DNA of 7,007 bases from contig CASDUB010000092.1 in NCBI GenBank assembly GCA_949283905.1, forward strand, positions 1 through 7,007, written 5' to 3'. Positions 1 through 5,562 of this stretch are shown one piece after another. The translations under genes and the position numbers were made by a program. Under the pieces are notes generated by a model. That model did no database searches. It was given only the letters and a program-made list of their open reading frames with translations, and was not told the DNA's origin. The DNA is from an uncultured Lachnospiraceae bacterium (GTDB lineage Bacteria > Bacillota > Clostridia > Lachnospirales > Lachnospiraceae). Numbering within the stretch: the stretch's first letter is position 1; each line of letters opens with the position of its first letter.

Positions 1-17
1 CGATAGTCCCATAAAAC

Positions 18-69
18 AGGCTTAAGAATCCTTGCAGATACAGGGGTTTTTAAGCCTCTTTATTTTTTT
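18..69 (+). terminator. Rho-independent terminator of an upstream gene
   Basis: The arms at 18-31 and 44-57 form a 14-base-pair stem with two G-T pairs, followed by a T-rich tract at 58-69. It ends transcription entering from the left edge, so the gene at 220 probably has its own promoter. The stem and loop resemble the terminator at 2175-2224: both contain CTTAAGAATCC and a related loop. Confidence 0.85.
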
Positions 70-81
70 AGTAGATAAATA

Positions 82-152
82 ATGAGCGGAATTTAGAAAA
101 TTGATACACGTTAATATTCTTTAATGATATCCGGCTCATATGATATTCTAAA
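82..152 (+). promoter_or_regulatory. Leader with two interleaved inverted repeats
   Basis: In the untranslated stretch before the gene at 220, 82-90 can pair with 130-139 (one bulged base) and 92-98 with 146-152. The order arm A, arm B, A', B' would be a pseudoknot if both formed in the RNA. Candidate promoters are weak: TTGATA at 101 with TGATAT at 125, or TTGTTG at 168 with TATAGA at 191 (17-base spacing). If the second is the real promoter, this region is upstream DNA and not RNA. No riboswitch family is recognised. Confidence 0.25.
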
Positions 153-219
153 ACAGAAAACTGCATTTTGTTGCAAAAATCTTTCCTAAATATAGAAGGG
201 AGTGCTTAAAAGCAGTAAT

Positions 220-522
220 ATGAAACCTAAATCAGAAAAAAGTATGGAACTTTATAATATTTTGCTTCGCAGAGGCTACCCTGAGCCGTTTTGCGATGAA
301 GTAACGAAAAATCTGAATACTGATTGGACGGCACAGCGTATGATTGGATATTTGGCGCATTATCAGAAGTTGAAGATGGAGGATGTGGCAGATGAGATGC
401 TGGCTATATTAAGTGACCGCAATCGAATTATGCAGAAAAAGAGTTTGGAGGAAGTGAATGCCAGATGGAATCGTTTCCTTTACGAAGGCTTCGGGGATGA
501 CGATGAGGAAGGGATATATTAA
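220..522 (+). CDS. Small uncharacterised Lachnospiraceae-type protein upstream of sfsA
   Basis: This encodes a soluble, charged protein of about 100 residues with no signal peptide or membrane segment. It is mostly helical in appearance: a first half with LLRRGYPEPFCDEV and LNTDWTAQRMIGYL, then a lysine-rich middle, and an acidic tail ending DDDEEGIY. Similar small proteins of unknown function occur in Lachnospiraceae; I know no assigned role. The start is uncertain. ATG at 220 is chosen because the sequence from this ATG is repeated in the remnant at 2096. GTG at 202 would add six residues but overlaps the AGAAGGGAG purine tract, and ATG at 244 is also possible. The gene ends three bases before sfsA, whose ribosome binding site lies inside it, so the two are almost certainly co-transcribed and perhaps translationally coupled. 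Confidence 0.75.
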   Translation: MKPKSEKSMELYNILLRRGYPEPFCDEVTKNLNTDWTAQRMIGYLAHYQKLKMEDVADEMLAILSDRNRIMQKKSLEEVNARWNRFLYEGFGDDDEEGIY

Positions 523-525
523 ATT

Positions 526-1236
526 ATGAGCAGATCGAAATCTTTAATTATTTACGAAAACACAGTGCCGGCCACCTTCGTACGCCGGATCAATCGATTT
601 ACTGCAGAAGTTTTGATAGATGGAAATCCGGAGATCGTACATGTGAAGAATACCGGACGTCTGGGTGAACTTTTGCTGCCTAATGCAAAAGTGACACTTC
701 AGAAGGCAGCGGATAATAATCGTAAGACGGCATATGACCTGATTTCAGTTTACAAGCCGAATCTGAAATGGGTAAATATTGACAGTCTGGCTCCTAATGC
801 GTTAATGAAACAGGAATTGCAGAATGCAGGATATGATTTTGTGAGGTCAGAGTATACTTTTGGAAATTCCAGGGTTGATTTCTATATGGAGCGTAAAGGG
901 GAAAAGTTTTTAACGGAAGTAAAAGGATGCACACTGGCTTTTGATATACAACAGGGTATAGGCTTGTTTCCGGATGCACCGACTGAACGCGGAGTCAAAC
1001 ATCTGAACGAATTAACTGCTGCAGCAAAGGAAGGATATCATTGTACAATTGCCTTTGTTATTATGATGAACGGAATTGATCTTGTATTTCCAAATGATGA
1101 AACACATCCTGAATTTGGTCAGGCTTTGCGAGAAGCCGCTAAGGCAGGCGTACAGATCATATATTACAGCTGCCAAGTGGAAGCTGATTGTGTCATACTG
1201 ACAAGTGCAGTGAATGATACTATGAGGTATCTGTAA
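526..1236 (+). CDS. sfsA: DNA/RNA nuclease SfsA (sugar fermentation stimulation protein family)
   Basis: The 236-residue product is the normal length for the family (E. coli SfsA is 234). Family landmarks occur in order: an N-terminal OB-like half with RRINRF (20-25) and HVKNTGRLGELL (39-50), then a nuclease half with SRVDF (115-119), LTEVKGCTL (129-137) and FPDAPTERGVKHL (148-160). Asp118, Glu131 and Lys133 fit a PD-(D/E)XK metal-binding active site and all are present, so the enzyme should be active. SfsA was first described in E. coli as a gene stimulating maltose use and is annotated as a nucleic-acid-binding nuclease; the physiological role is unsettled. The start ATG lies 12 bases after AGGAAGGG at 506-513, inside the preceding gene, which indicates coupling. 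The protein is cytoplasmic. Confidence 0.95.
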   Translation: MSRSKSLIIYENTVPATFVRRINRFTAEVLIDGNPEIVHVKNTGRLGELLLPNAKVTLQKAADNNRKTAYDLISVYKPNLKWVNIDSLAPNALMKQELQNAGYDFVRSEYTFGNSRVDFYMERKGEKFLTEVKGCTLAFDIQQGIGLFPDAPTERGVKHLNELTAAAKEGYHCTIAFVIMMNGIDLVFPNDETHPEFGQALREAAKAGVQIIYYSCQVEADCVILTSAVNDTMRYL

Positions 1237-1284
1237 TAATGCAATTTGAAATCGATGAAAGACGATAATTATGTATTCTGTCGT

Positions 1285-1306
1285 GCCGTGTTCGTTTTGA
1301 ACACTG
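1285..1306 (+). repeat. Imperfect hairpin resembling the 6684-6715 terminator
   Basis: GTGTTC and GAACAC flank a GTTTT loop, and the block GCCGTGTTCGTTT...GAACAC is shared, except for one extra T, with the strong terminator at 6689-6707. Here the outer part of the stem is lost and no T-run follows, so it is probably a decayed or weak terminator after sfsA. The rest of 1237-1502 is AT-rich and shows no convincing gene. Confidence 0.3.
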
Positions 1307-1502
1307 AGTTCGTTCCGATGAGTGTAGTGATTTATATAATTTATAAATTGTTTAGTACCTTATTTAATTTGGATATTAGTATATTAGAGAGATAAAAAAT
1401 GTTATAAAACGCAAACAATACATTAAAAAGAGCGCGAAATATATTGAAAATGAATTAATAAATGATATAATTAAGTTATTGAGTACTAAAGAGGACATAA
1501 AA

Positions 1503-1880
1503 GTGCATTCATTGGGAAAAATTAACCGTGATATTTATAAGTGTATCACGGATGATATTATTACAGATGAAGTTATTATTACGGACAATCAAATGCAACA
1601 TATATTGAATAGACATCCAGAAACTTACAAAGAAGTGATTAACTATCTGACAGACATCATTCGTGATCCGGATTTTATCATAGAAGATAAGAATGATAAT
1701 ACAGGTTTGATTGTCAAAAAACTTAAATTGGAATAATGACACGCCCAAATGGTGTTAAGGATATGTACTTCTTATGATGGTCCTGATTATAAAAATTCCG
1801 TTATTTCATGTTGGAAAATCAGTGAAAAGAGATTGCAGAATTATCTTAGAAATAAAAGAATTCTTTACAAAAAAAAATAA
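1503..1880 (+). pseudogene. Phage-type PBECR-like nuclease, interrupted by tandem in-frame stops
   Basis: The reading frame starts at GTG 1503, seven bases after AGAGGA (1490-1495), and runs through two consecutive stops, TAA 1734-1736 and TGA 1737-1739, to TAA 1878-1880. The first part has LGKINRDIYKCITDDI, TDEVIITDNQMQHI, then NRHPETY and a DPDFIIED segment. The second has QMVLRICTS, DYKNSVISCWKISEKR and LRNKRILYKKK. Together they match, from memory, small standalone proteins of the phage Barnase-EndoU-ColicinE5/D-RelE-like (PBECR) group, often prophage-linked. Both parts are in the same frame and the join looks the right length, so two substitutions are a simpler cause than a frameshift. 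The C-terminal half could only be made by readthrough or by restarting at ATG 1749, which has no ribosome binding site. An earlier in-frame TTG at 1479 has no ribosome binding site. The family name is moderately sure, the interruption very sure. Confidence 0.75.
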
Positions 1881-1892
1881 TGGGCTTATAAT
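1864..1892 (+). promoter_or_regulatory. Sigma-A promoter of the structured RNA
   Basis: TTTACA at 1864-1869 and a perfect TATAAT at 1887-1892 are separated by 17 bases. The -35 box overlaps the last codons of the broken nuclease gene. The expected transcript start, about 1898-1901, is just before the 5' arm of the RNA's closing helix. Confidence 0.8.
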
Positions 1893-1898
1893 TTAGAT

Positions 1899-2007
1899 AC
1901 AATTAATGAGGAGCTATCCGAGGTGGTAAATTTCGTTGCAACCACACACCCATTGGGTCAAAAGAGATGCAGGAGAGGCGACGCCTGCCGGATAGCTTCT
2001 CATTTTT
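1899..2007 (+). ncRNA. Candidate structured small RNA, about 105-110 nt, family not recognised
   Basis: A closing helix pairs 1908-1920 with 1989-2001 (13 base pairs, one G-T) and can be extended by AAT/ATT on the outside (1905-1907 with 2002-2004). It is followed directly by T at 2003-2007, so the closing helix is also the terminator. Inside it are three possible hairpins: GTGGT/ACCAC (1923-1927 with 1941-1945, 13-base loop), ACCC/GGGT (1948-1951 with 1955-1958), and GCAGG/CCTGC (1969-1973 with 1984-1988). An unpaired purine-rich CAAAAGAGA joins the last two, and the first loop leads into the self-complementary GTTGCAAC. A good promoter lies immediately upstream. There is no start codon with a ribosome binding site and no tRNA, 6S, SRP or known riboswitch signature that I can see. 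Its role is unknown: a trans-acting regulator, an antitoxin-like RNA or a cis-acting element are all possible. Confidence 0.7.
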
Positions 2008-2026
2008 GTATAATTCGATTTTATAC

Positions 2027-2062
2027 ATACCACTGGTCTAAAAAATGACTGGTGGTATTTTT
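2027..2062 (+). terminator. Second Rho-independent terminator behind the small RNA
   Basis: A 12-base-pair stem pairs 2027-2038 with 2047-2058 (two G-T pairs) around an A-rich loop, followed by TTTTT through 2062. It lies only 20 bases after the end of the small RNA and would catch readthrough. Confidence 0.85.
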
Positions 2063-2081
2063 CGATAGAAGGTGTAATGAA

Positions 2082-2183
2082 ATGCTTTCAGCGACATGAA
2101 ACCTAAATCAGAAAAAAAGTGGGAATGAAGATGTGGAAGGAATATATAAAAAATTAGCTGAGAATAATAAAGATAAGACTTAA
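2082..2183 (+). pseudogene. Internally deleted remnant of the 220-522 gene
   Basis: ATGAAACCTAAATCAGAAAA at 2096-2115 is identical to the sequence at 220-239, and weaker similarity extends upstream (AGAAGG, then TGCTT and AGC). After the shared start the run of A is one base longer than in the intact gene (seven against six), which shifts the frame into a stop at 2126. If that extra base is ignored, the frame continues with EDVEGIYKKLAENNKDKT to TAA 2181-2183; the intact gene ends with DEEGIY. So the remnant keeps the beginning and the end of the gene and lacks about 80 central codons. Its tail is longer than that of the intact copy. The last codons lie in the terminator stem at 2175. It is not expected to make a functional protein. 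Confidence 0.65.
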
Positions 2184-2224
2184 GAATCCCTGATGATGCA
2201 GGATGTCTTAAGTCTTATTTTTTG
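2175..2224 (+). terminator. Terminator, probably bidirectional
   Basis: AAGACTTAAGAATCC (2175-2189) pairs with GGATGTCTTAAGTCTT (2201-2216) with one bulged base, followed by ATTTTTTG. In the opposite direction the hairpin follows the repressor gene ending at 2235 and has a T-rich but less perfect tail, so it may serve both converging transcripts. It is related in sequence to the terminator at 18-69. Confidence 0.85.
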
Positions 2225-2234
2225 TTAAAGCAGA

Positions 2235-2567
2235 TTATTTTATTTGGTTTTTATTATGATTAAACTTGGCGAAGACTTTACATTGTTCTATGCAGATCAG
2301 TTGCTGGTCATCAGTTAATGATCTGAAAACACGAAGCAATTCATTTTCATTATTTGTAGATGAGCTGCCGGAATAATTATTGAGAAGATAGTCGATAGAA
2401 ACATTAAAATAATTTGCCAATAATTTCAATGTAGAATAATCCGGTTCACGCAGTCCTTGAACATATCCGCCTAAAGTAGAAGGAGCTAAATTCAGTCGTT
2501 TTGCAAGCTCTTTTTGCGTTAAATTGTTCTCTTCAATTAGATTCTTCAAAATTTCACCAAAATTCAT
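2235..2567 (-). CDS. XRE-family helix-turn-helix transcriptional regulator
   Basis: The 110-residue cytoplasmic protein has a Cro/C1-type DNA-binding domain at about 4-62. The helix-turn-helix core is at 17-38, with TQKELAKRLNLAPSTLGGY and then the usual G-x-R-x-P (GLREP, 38-42), followed by TLKLLANYFNVSIDYLL. The C-terminal part, after a serine- and asparagine-rich linker (about 66-74), has the helix LTDDQQLICIEQC, common in repressors of this type and probably used for dimerisation. GGAGGA is seven bases before the ATG. The gene is transcribed away from the zinc-ribbon genes, with 114 bases between the two starts, so it is the natural candidate for their regulator and its own; this is inferred from position. 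No ligand domain or protease motif is seen. Confidence 0.9.
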   Translation of the reverse strand: MNFGEILKNLIEENNLTQKELAKRLNLAPSTLGGYVQGLREPDYSTLKLLANYFNVSIDYLLNNYSGSSSTNNENELLRVFRSLTDDQQLICIEQCKVFAKFNHNKNQIK

Positions 2568-2632
2568 TTATCGTCCTCCATTCGTATAATAAAAAAACAG
2601 ATAAACAAAGTCTCAATAAAACTCGAAACGCA

Positions 2633-2661
2633 TTGACAAAACCGGAAATGAGTTATATCCT
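2633..2661 (+). promoter_or_regulatory. Candidate promoter of the zinc-ribbon gene row
   Basis: A perfect TTGACA at 2633-2638 is followed by TATATC at 2654 (15 bases) or TATCCT at 2656 (17 bases). The transcript would start close to the ribosome binding site GGGGGTGG before ATG 2682, giving a very short leader. A TATAAT at 2585-2590 has no good -35 box. On the other strand, TTGAGA (2616-2611) and TATTAT (2591-2586) with a long 19-base spacing could drive the repressor gene. Confidence 0.5.
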
Positions 2662-2681
2662 TGGATTAAGGGGGTGGATTT

Positions 2682-3398
2682 ATGTTTTGCACAAAATGCG
2701 GAACTCCTGTTGAAGGGAAAACGGACCAACAAATAAATCATCAGGAATTTCATCGTCAAGAAACTATAAATTTTAATAATGCTTCTTTAAATAATAGTAG
2801 AGAGTATCATTCAGAAAGAGTATATGAAAATCCGCAGAATGGTAATATTAACCTGACGAATGGCAATATTAATCCGCAGAATAACAATACTAACGCTAAC
2901 TTAAAAAATAAATTAAATATGAATTTAAATTCAAAACAGATATTAAAGCCTGATCCAAGTATTTATCAAAATCAGGAATTTCCGATGGGATGGTATAAAG
3001 CTATTGTAGTGGCAGTTATATTTGTGATTATGGCATATGCGGCAATATGGGGAATAGGAAGAGTAATATTATCAATTAGTGCATTTCGTGTTGGAGCAAT
3101 TGTATTTGGTATATTTGAAATGTTGTTTGCGGTAGTTCTTATAGTTCTTGCTATTGGCGGGCTTAATGTCAGAAATAGAATGATACGTTTGAACGCTAAT
3201 GCATACAAATTATTTATAATTTGGTTCGATATAATCTTTGTATGTAACATTATTTTAAATTTTATGGAAAGAAGTATAAACCGTTATAGTTTATTTACGG
3301 TAATAGGAACTACTATTGTAATAGGAGCGCTGGCGGCAGCGTTTTCGCTTGCAAATTATTTATATTTCAAAAAGCGTGAGCATTTATTTTGTAATTAA
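2682..3398 (+). CDS. Four-helix membrane protein with N-terminal half zinc ribbon
   Basis: The 238-residue protein begins MFCTKCG, the first CxxC knuckle of a zinc ribbon (Cys3, Cys6). The second knuckle, normally 10-15 residues later, is missing. Residues 15-100 form a hydrophilic linker very rich in asparagine and glutamine, with a repeated NGNIN (53-57, 60-64). Four hydrophobic segments follow at about 107-128, 139-160, 176-195 and 204-227, and the tail is NYLYFKKREHLFCN. The N terminus should be cytoplasmic, since there is no signal peptide. Both the entry to the first helix (PMGWYKA) and the tail resemble the gene at 4869, so the two are paralogues. It is the first gene of the row, with GGGGGTGG before the ATG, and 26 bases separate it from the next gene. 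Function unknown; a membrane anchor or sensor is a guess. Either the half ribbon completes a zinc site with a partner, or the second half was replaced by the linker. Confidence 0.85.
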   Translation: MFCTKCGTPVEGKTDQQINHQEFHRQETINFNNASLNNSREYHSERVYENPQNGNINLTNGNINPQNNNTNANLKNKLNMNLNSKQILKPDPSIYQNQEFPMGWYKAIVVAVIFVIMAYAAIWGIGRVILSISAFRVGAIVFGIFEMLFAVVLIVLAIGGLNVRNRMIRLNANAYKLFIIWFDIIFVCNIILNFMERSINRYSLFTVIGTTIVIGALAAAFSLANYLYFKKREHLFCN

Positions 3399-3424
3399 TT
3401 CTTTTATTCATAAGGAGCACGGAT

Positions 3425-4261
3425 ATGGCAAATCAGAAAACTTTTAATTTGATTAACGGAGTAACGATAGAAAAAATCGGAGAACATCTTGTAGACTGGT
3501 TCCAGATGGAAAAAAACATGATCGCCGAAGGCGGAAAAGCGCAGGGCGGAGGATATTTTGTTCAGGCAAAAGATCAGTCGGACGGATGGAAAACAGTATC
3601 AGGTATGACAAAAGCCCTGCAGGTTCAGTTAATTAAAGCTGATAATAATGTAATTGTTAATTGTGATTTTGGTAAATGGTCAGACAAGATTGGAGCAGGA
3701 GCAATCGGTATGTTTGTGGCATGGCCGCTTCTGATAACTGCCGGTATTGGAGCCGCTCAGCAATCAAAACTGCCTAATGAAGTGTTTGCTGAGATCGAGA
3801 GATTTATTGTTTCAGGCGGAACATCTGTTGTTGTATCATCTCGAGGAAGATTAGCAGATGATGAAATTGAATGTCCGGTCTGTCATTCGAAAAACAGCAA
3901 AGGACAAAAATTCTGTAAGGACTGCGGCGCTAAATTAGGAAAGACTTGTCCGAGCTGCGGAGCTTCAATCGATGATTCTTTAAAATTCTGTCCGGAATGC
4001 GGATCGGCAATTGAAGCTGAAGCAAAATGTATCAGCTGTGGACAGCCTATATCAAAAGGTGCGAAGTTCTGCAATTTCTGTGGCGCAAAACAGATAAGAA
4101 CATGTCCAAGCTGCGGAAGTGAAGTTGAACAGGGTGTGGCTTTTTGCCCGAATTGCGGGGCGAATATGTCAGGGAAAAAACTCTGTCCTAACTGTAAAAC
4201 AGAATTGCAGCCTGGAGAAAAATTTTGCAAGAATTGTGGAATAAAAGTTGACAATGAATAA
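3425..4261 (+). CDS. Protein with five tandem zinc ribbons and an N-terminal PH-like domain
   Basis: This has 278 residues. The N-terminal domain (about 5-145) looks like the domain found in other Firmicutes zinc-ribbon proteins, with a GWKTVSGMTKALQVQL strand region and FGKWSDKIGAGAIG leading into a glycine-rich hydrophobic stretch (89-111) and an FAEIERFI helix; comparison with PH-like folds is tentative. The C-terminal half has five complete ribbons with four cysteines each: 150/153/164/167, 175/178/189/192, 202/205/216/219, 227/230/241/244 and 254/257/268/271. All 20 cysteines are present at nearly constant spacing. The hydrophobic stretch may insert into or lie on the membrane; otherwise the protein is cytoplasmic. 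AAGGAG is seven bases before the ATG, the best ribosome binding site of the row, so this may be its most highly expressed product. Ribbons of this double-knuckle type often bind protein or nucleic acid; the target here is unknown. Confidence 0.9.
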   Translation: MANQKTFNLINGVTIEKIGEHLVDWFQMEKNMIAEGGKAQGGGYFVQAKDQSDGWKTVSGMTKALQVQLIKADNNVIVNCDFGKWSDKIGAGAIGMFVAWPLLITAGIGAAQQSKLPNEVFAEIERFIVSGGTSVVVSSRGRLADDEIECPVCHSKNSKGQKFCKDCGAKLGKTCPSCGASIDDSLKFCPECGSAIEAEAKCISCGQPISKGAKFCNFCGAKQIRTCPSCGSEVEQGVAFCPNCGANMSGKKLCPNCKTELQPGEKFCKNCGIKVDNE

Positions 4262-4282
4262 ATGTAAAAGCGGAGAGACCGT

Positions 4283-4840
4283 ATGAATAAAGTTTATGTA
4301 CACTATGATTACGGATCATATGGAAGTGCAGAGTGCATAGGAGATTATAAAGGAGATATTTTACAGTACAAAAGCGATGAGCTTAAGTGCAGTAGATGCG
4401 GATCGGATCTGATGCCGTTTTATAATTATTGTCCGAAGTGCGGAAATGTGCTGCCACTCGGTTTGTTGACATGTTTGTTTACATGCGGAGAAGCATTCAG
4501 TGATTATAGGAACTTTAAATCTATAAAAGAAGACGTAAAAGAAATTATATCTAAGAATAACATTAACGATATAATTTTAGAGAAATGCGTTGTACTTGGA
4601 AAAACGTATGTACAGGTCGAAAATACAATAGAAAAAGTCCATATCTATCATATTACAGCGGATGTTATTGAAAATAATAATCCGGAAAAATATGGAGTTC
4701 TTCTTTTTGATACACCAAATGATAATAAGGAGAGATATAAAGATATGTCATGTGCTGTGAAATTTACCGGCCATGATAATAATTATATAGAATACTGTTT
4801 TAACAAGATTTTGAAAGAGTGTTATGAAGAAAGCAAATAA
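4283..4840 (+). CDS. Single zinc-ribbon protein of unknown function
   Basis: The 185-residue product has a short N-terminal tyrosine-rich segment (VHYDYGSYGSAECIGDY), then one complete zinc ribbon, Cys36/Cys39 and Cys50/Cys53 (CSRCG ... YNYCPKCG). A short hydrophobic piece with Cys64 and Cys68 follows. The rest (about 75-180) is an alpha/beta domain without recognisable motif, with charged helices and a final helix IEYCFNKILKECYEESK. There is no signal peptide and no convincing membrane segment, so it is probably cytoplasmic. GGAG at 4272-4275 is seven bases before the ATG, and the gap to the preceding gene is 21 bases, which supports a shared transcript. I do not recognise the C-terminal domain. 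Confidence 0.8.
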   Translation: MNKVYVHYDYGSYGSAECIGDYKGDILQYKSDELKCSRCGSDLMPFYNYCPKCGNVLPLGLLTCLFTCGEAFSDYRNFKSIKEDVKEIISKNNINDIILEKCVVLGKTYVQVENTIEKVHIYHITADVIENNNPEKYGVLLFDTPNDNKERYKDMSCAVKFTGHDNNYIEYCFNKILKECYEESK

Positions 4841-4868
4841 TTGAATTGTTTATTTTTAGGTGATCAAA

Positions 4869-5441
4869 GTGTTCTGCGAAAATTGTGGTAAAGAACTTAA
4901 TGAAAATGATGTAATATGTGGAAATTGTAAATATCCGATCAGAAATAATGGCGAAATAAAAGAAGGTTCTGATTTTAAATTGATATGTCTTGATGGAAAA
5001 TACAGATGCAATGGTATGCCCATGAATTGGTATCAGTTTATAATATGGGGATATCTTATTTTTATGCTTGTATTTGAGACTGTTTTTTCAGTTATGGGAT
5101 TTTTGAATATCTTTAACTCTTTCTACGGCATTTTTTCATTACCTGTAATAGGATTTCTTAATTTTGTAAAATTTGTCTTTCACGCTGCAATTGCTGTTTT
5201 GGTGTTTCTTTCAAGAAGGTATTTGTTGAAATTTAAATACAAGGCAATAAAGTTACTTTTGATATCTGTTATAGCATTTACGGCAGGAAATATATTGTTC
5301 ACATTTATAAACATCTTTATTAATCCTCTTACTGTATATGCTTATTTAATGTGGCTGGTAATATTTGTTATAAACGGTTGTTTCATGATACCGTTCAACT
5401 ATGTTTATTTTAAAAAGAGGGTTGAATTATTCCGTAATTAA
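4869..5441 (+). CDS. Four-helix membrane protein with N-terminal zinc ribbon, paralogue of 2682
   Basis: GTG at 4869 is chosen as start because AGGTGA at 4858-4863 is a well-placed ribosome binding site (five bases before it) and because the product then begins MFCENCG, like the gene at 2682. A GTG at 4860 would overlap that site. The 190-residue protein has a complete ribbon (Cys3, Cys6, Cys17, Cys20), a short linker with two more cysteines (40, 47), PMNWYQF, and four hydrophobic segments at about 57-82, 92-114, 126-150 and 155-177. The tail NYVYFKKRVELFRN matches the tail of the 2682 product almost position for position. The linker is much shorter than in the paralogue and not asparagine-rich. 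The N terminus should face the cytoplasm. The gap to the previous gene is 28 bases. Function unknown; a heteromeric membrane complex of the two paralogues is possible. Confidence 0.85.
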   Translation: MFCENCGKELNENDVICGNCKYPIRNNGEIKEGSDFKLICLDGKYRCNGMPMNWYQFIIWGYLIFMLVFETVFSVMGFLNIFNSFYGIFSLPVIGFLNFVKFVFHAAIAVLVFLSRRYLLKFKYKAIKLLLISVIAFTAGNILFTFINIFINPLTVYAYLMWLVIFVINGCFMIPFNYVYFKKRVELFRN

Positions 5442-5523
5442 TTGGTATGAACTATGGATTTTAAGAGCACAAAGTTCAGGAAGATCCAGTATCATATACA
5501 CATAATCCGGACAAGATGTTAAA

Positions 5524-5562
5524 ATGAAAGAAATATTTGAATCGAGGCGTAAAGAGCTATGA
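5524..5562 (+). other. Possible 12-codon upstream reading frame overlapping the lipoprotein start
   Basis: ATG 5524 opens a frame of 12 codons (MKEIFESRRKEL) whose TGA overlaps the ATG of the lipoprotein gene at 5559. It could couple translation of the lipoprotein, which has only a modest site of its own (GAGG at 5544). The same 117-base gap also has a frame reading VQEDPVSYTHNPDKMLK (5474-5524) that looks protein-like but has no start, possibly a gene relic. Confidence 0.2.

Noticed and set aside
794..979. Minus-strand open frame inside sfsA
   Set aside because: It is a shadow of the well-supported sfsA gene. The same applies to 1509-1748, 2972-3250, 5672-5860 and 6187-6381 on the minus strand and 6220-6414 on the plus strand, each opposite or within a real gene.
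1479..1481. TTG 1479 as start of the phage-type nuclease
   Set aside because: There is no ribosome binding site before it, whereas GTG 1503 follows AGAGGA at ideal distance and gives the usual N terminus.
1899..2007. Structured RNA as a known riboswitch, tRNA or twister ribozyme
   Set aside because: No conserved core of these classes could be matched, and no intact gene follows that a riboswitch would control.
2190..2196. CTGATGA, the core of a hammerhead ribozyme
   Set aside because: It sits in the loop of a terminator hairpin; there is no matching GAAA core with the three required helices around it.
2501..2713. Plus-strand open frame of 70 codons
   Set aside because: It overlaps the start of the XRE gene on the other strand and the start of the 2682 gene in another frame, with no ribosome binding site or protein-like features.
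3883..4254. Long minus-strand open frame of 123 codons
   Set aside because: It lies opposite the five zinc ribbons; the periodic cysteine and glycine codons of that gene remove stops on the other strand. No ribosome binding site and a low-complexity product.
4860..4862. GTG 4860 as start of the second four-helix protein
   Set aside because: It overlaps the ribosome binding site AGGTGA that serves GTG 4869, and the later start gives the MFCxxCG beginning shared with the paralogue.
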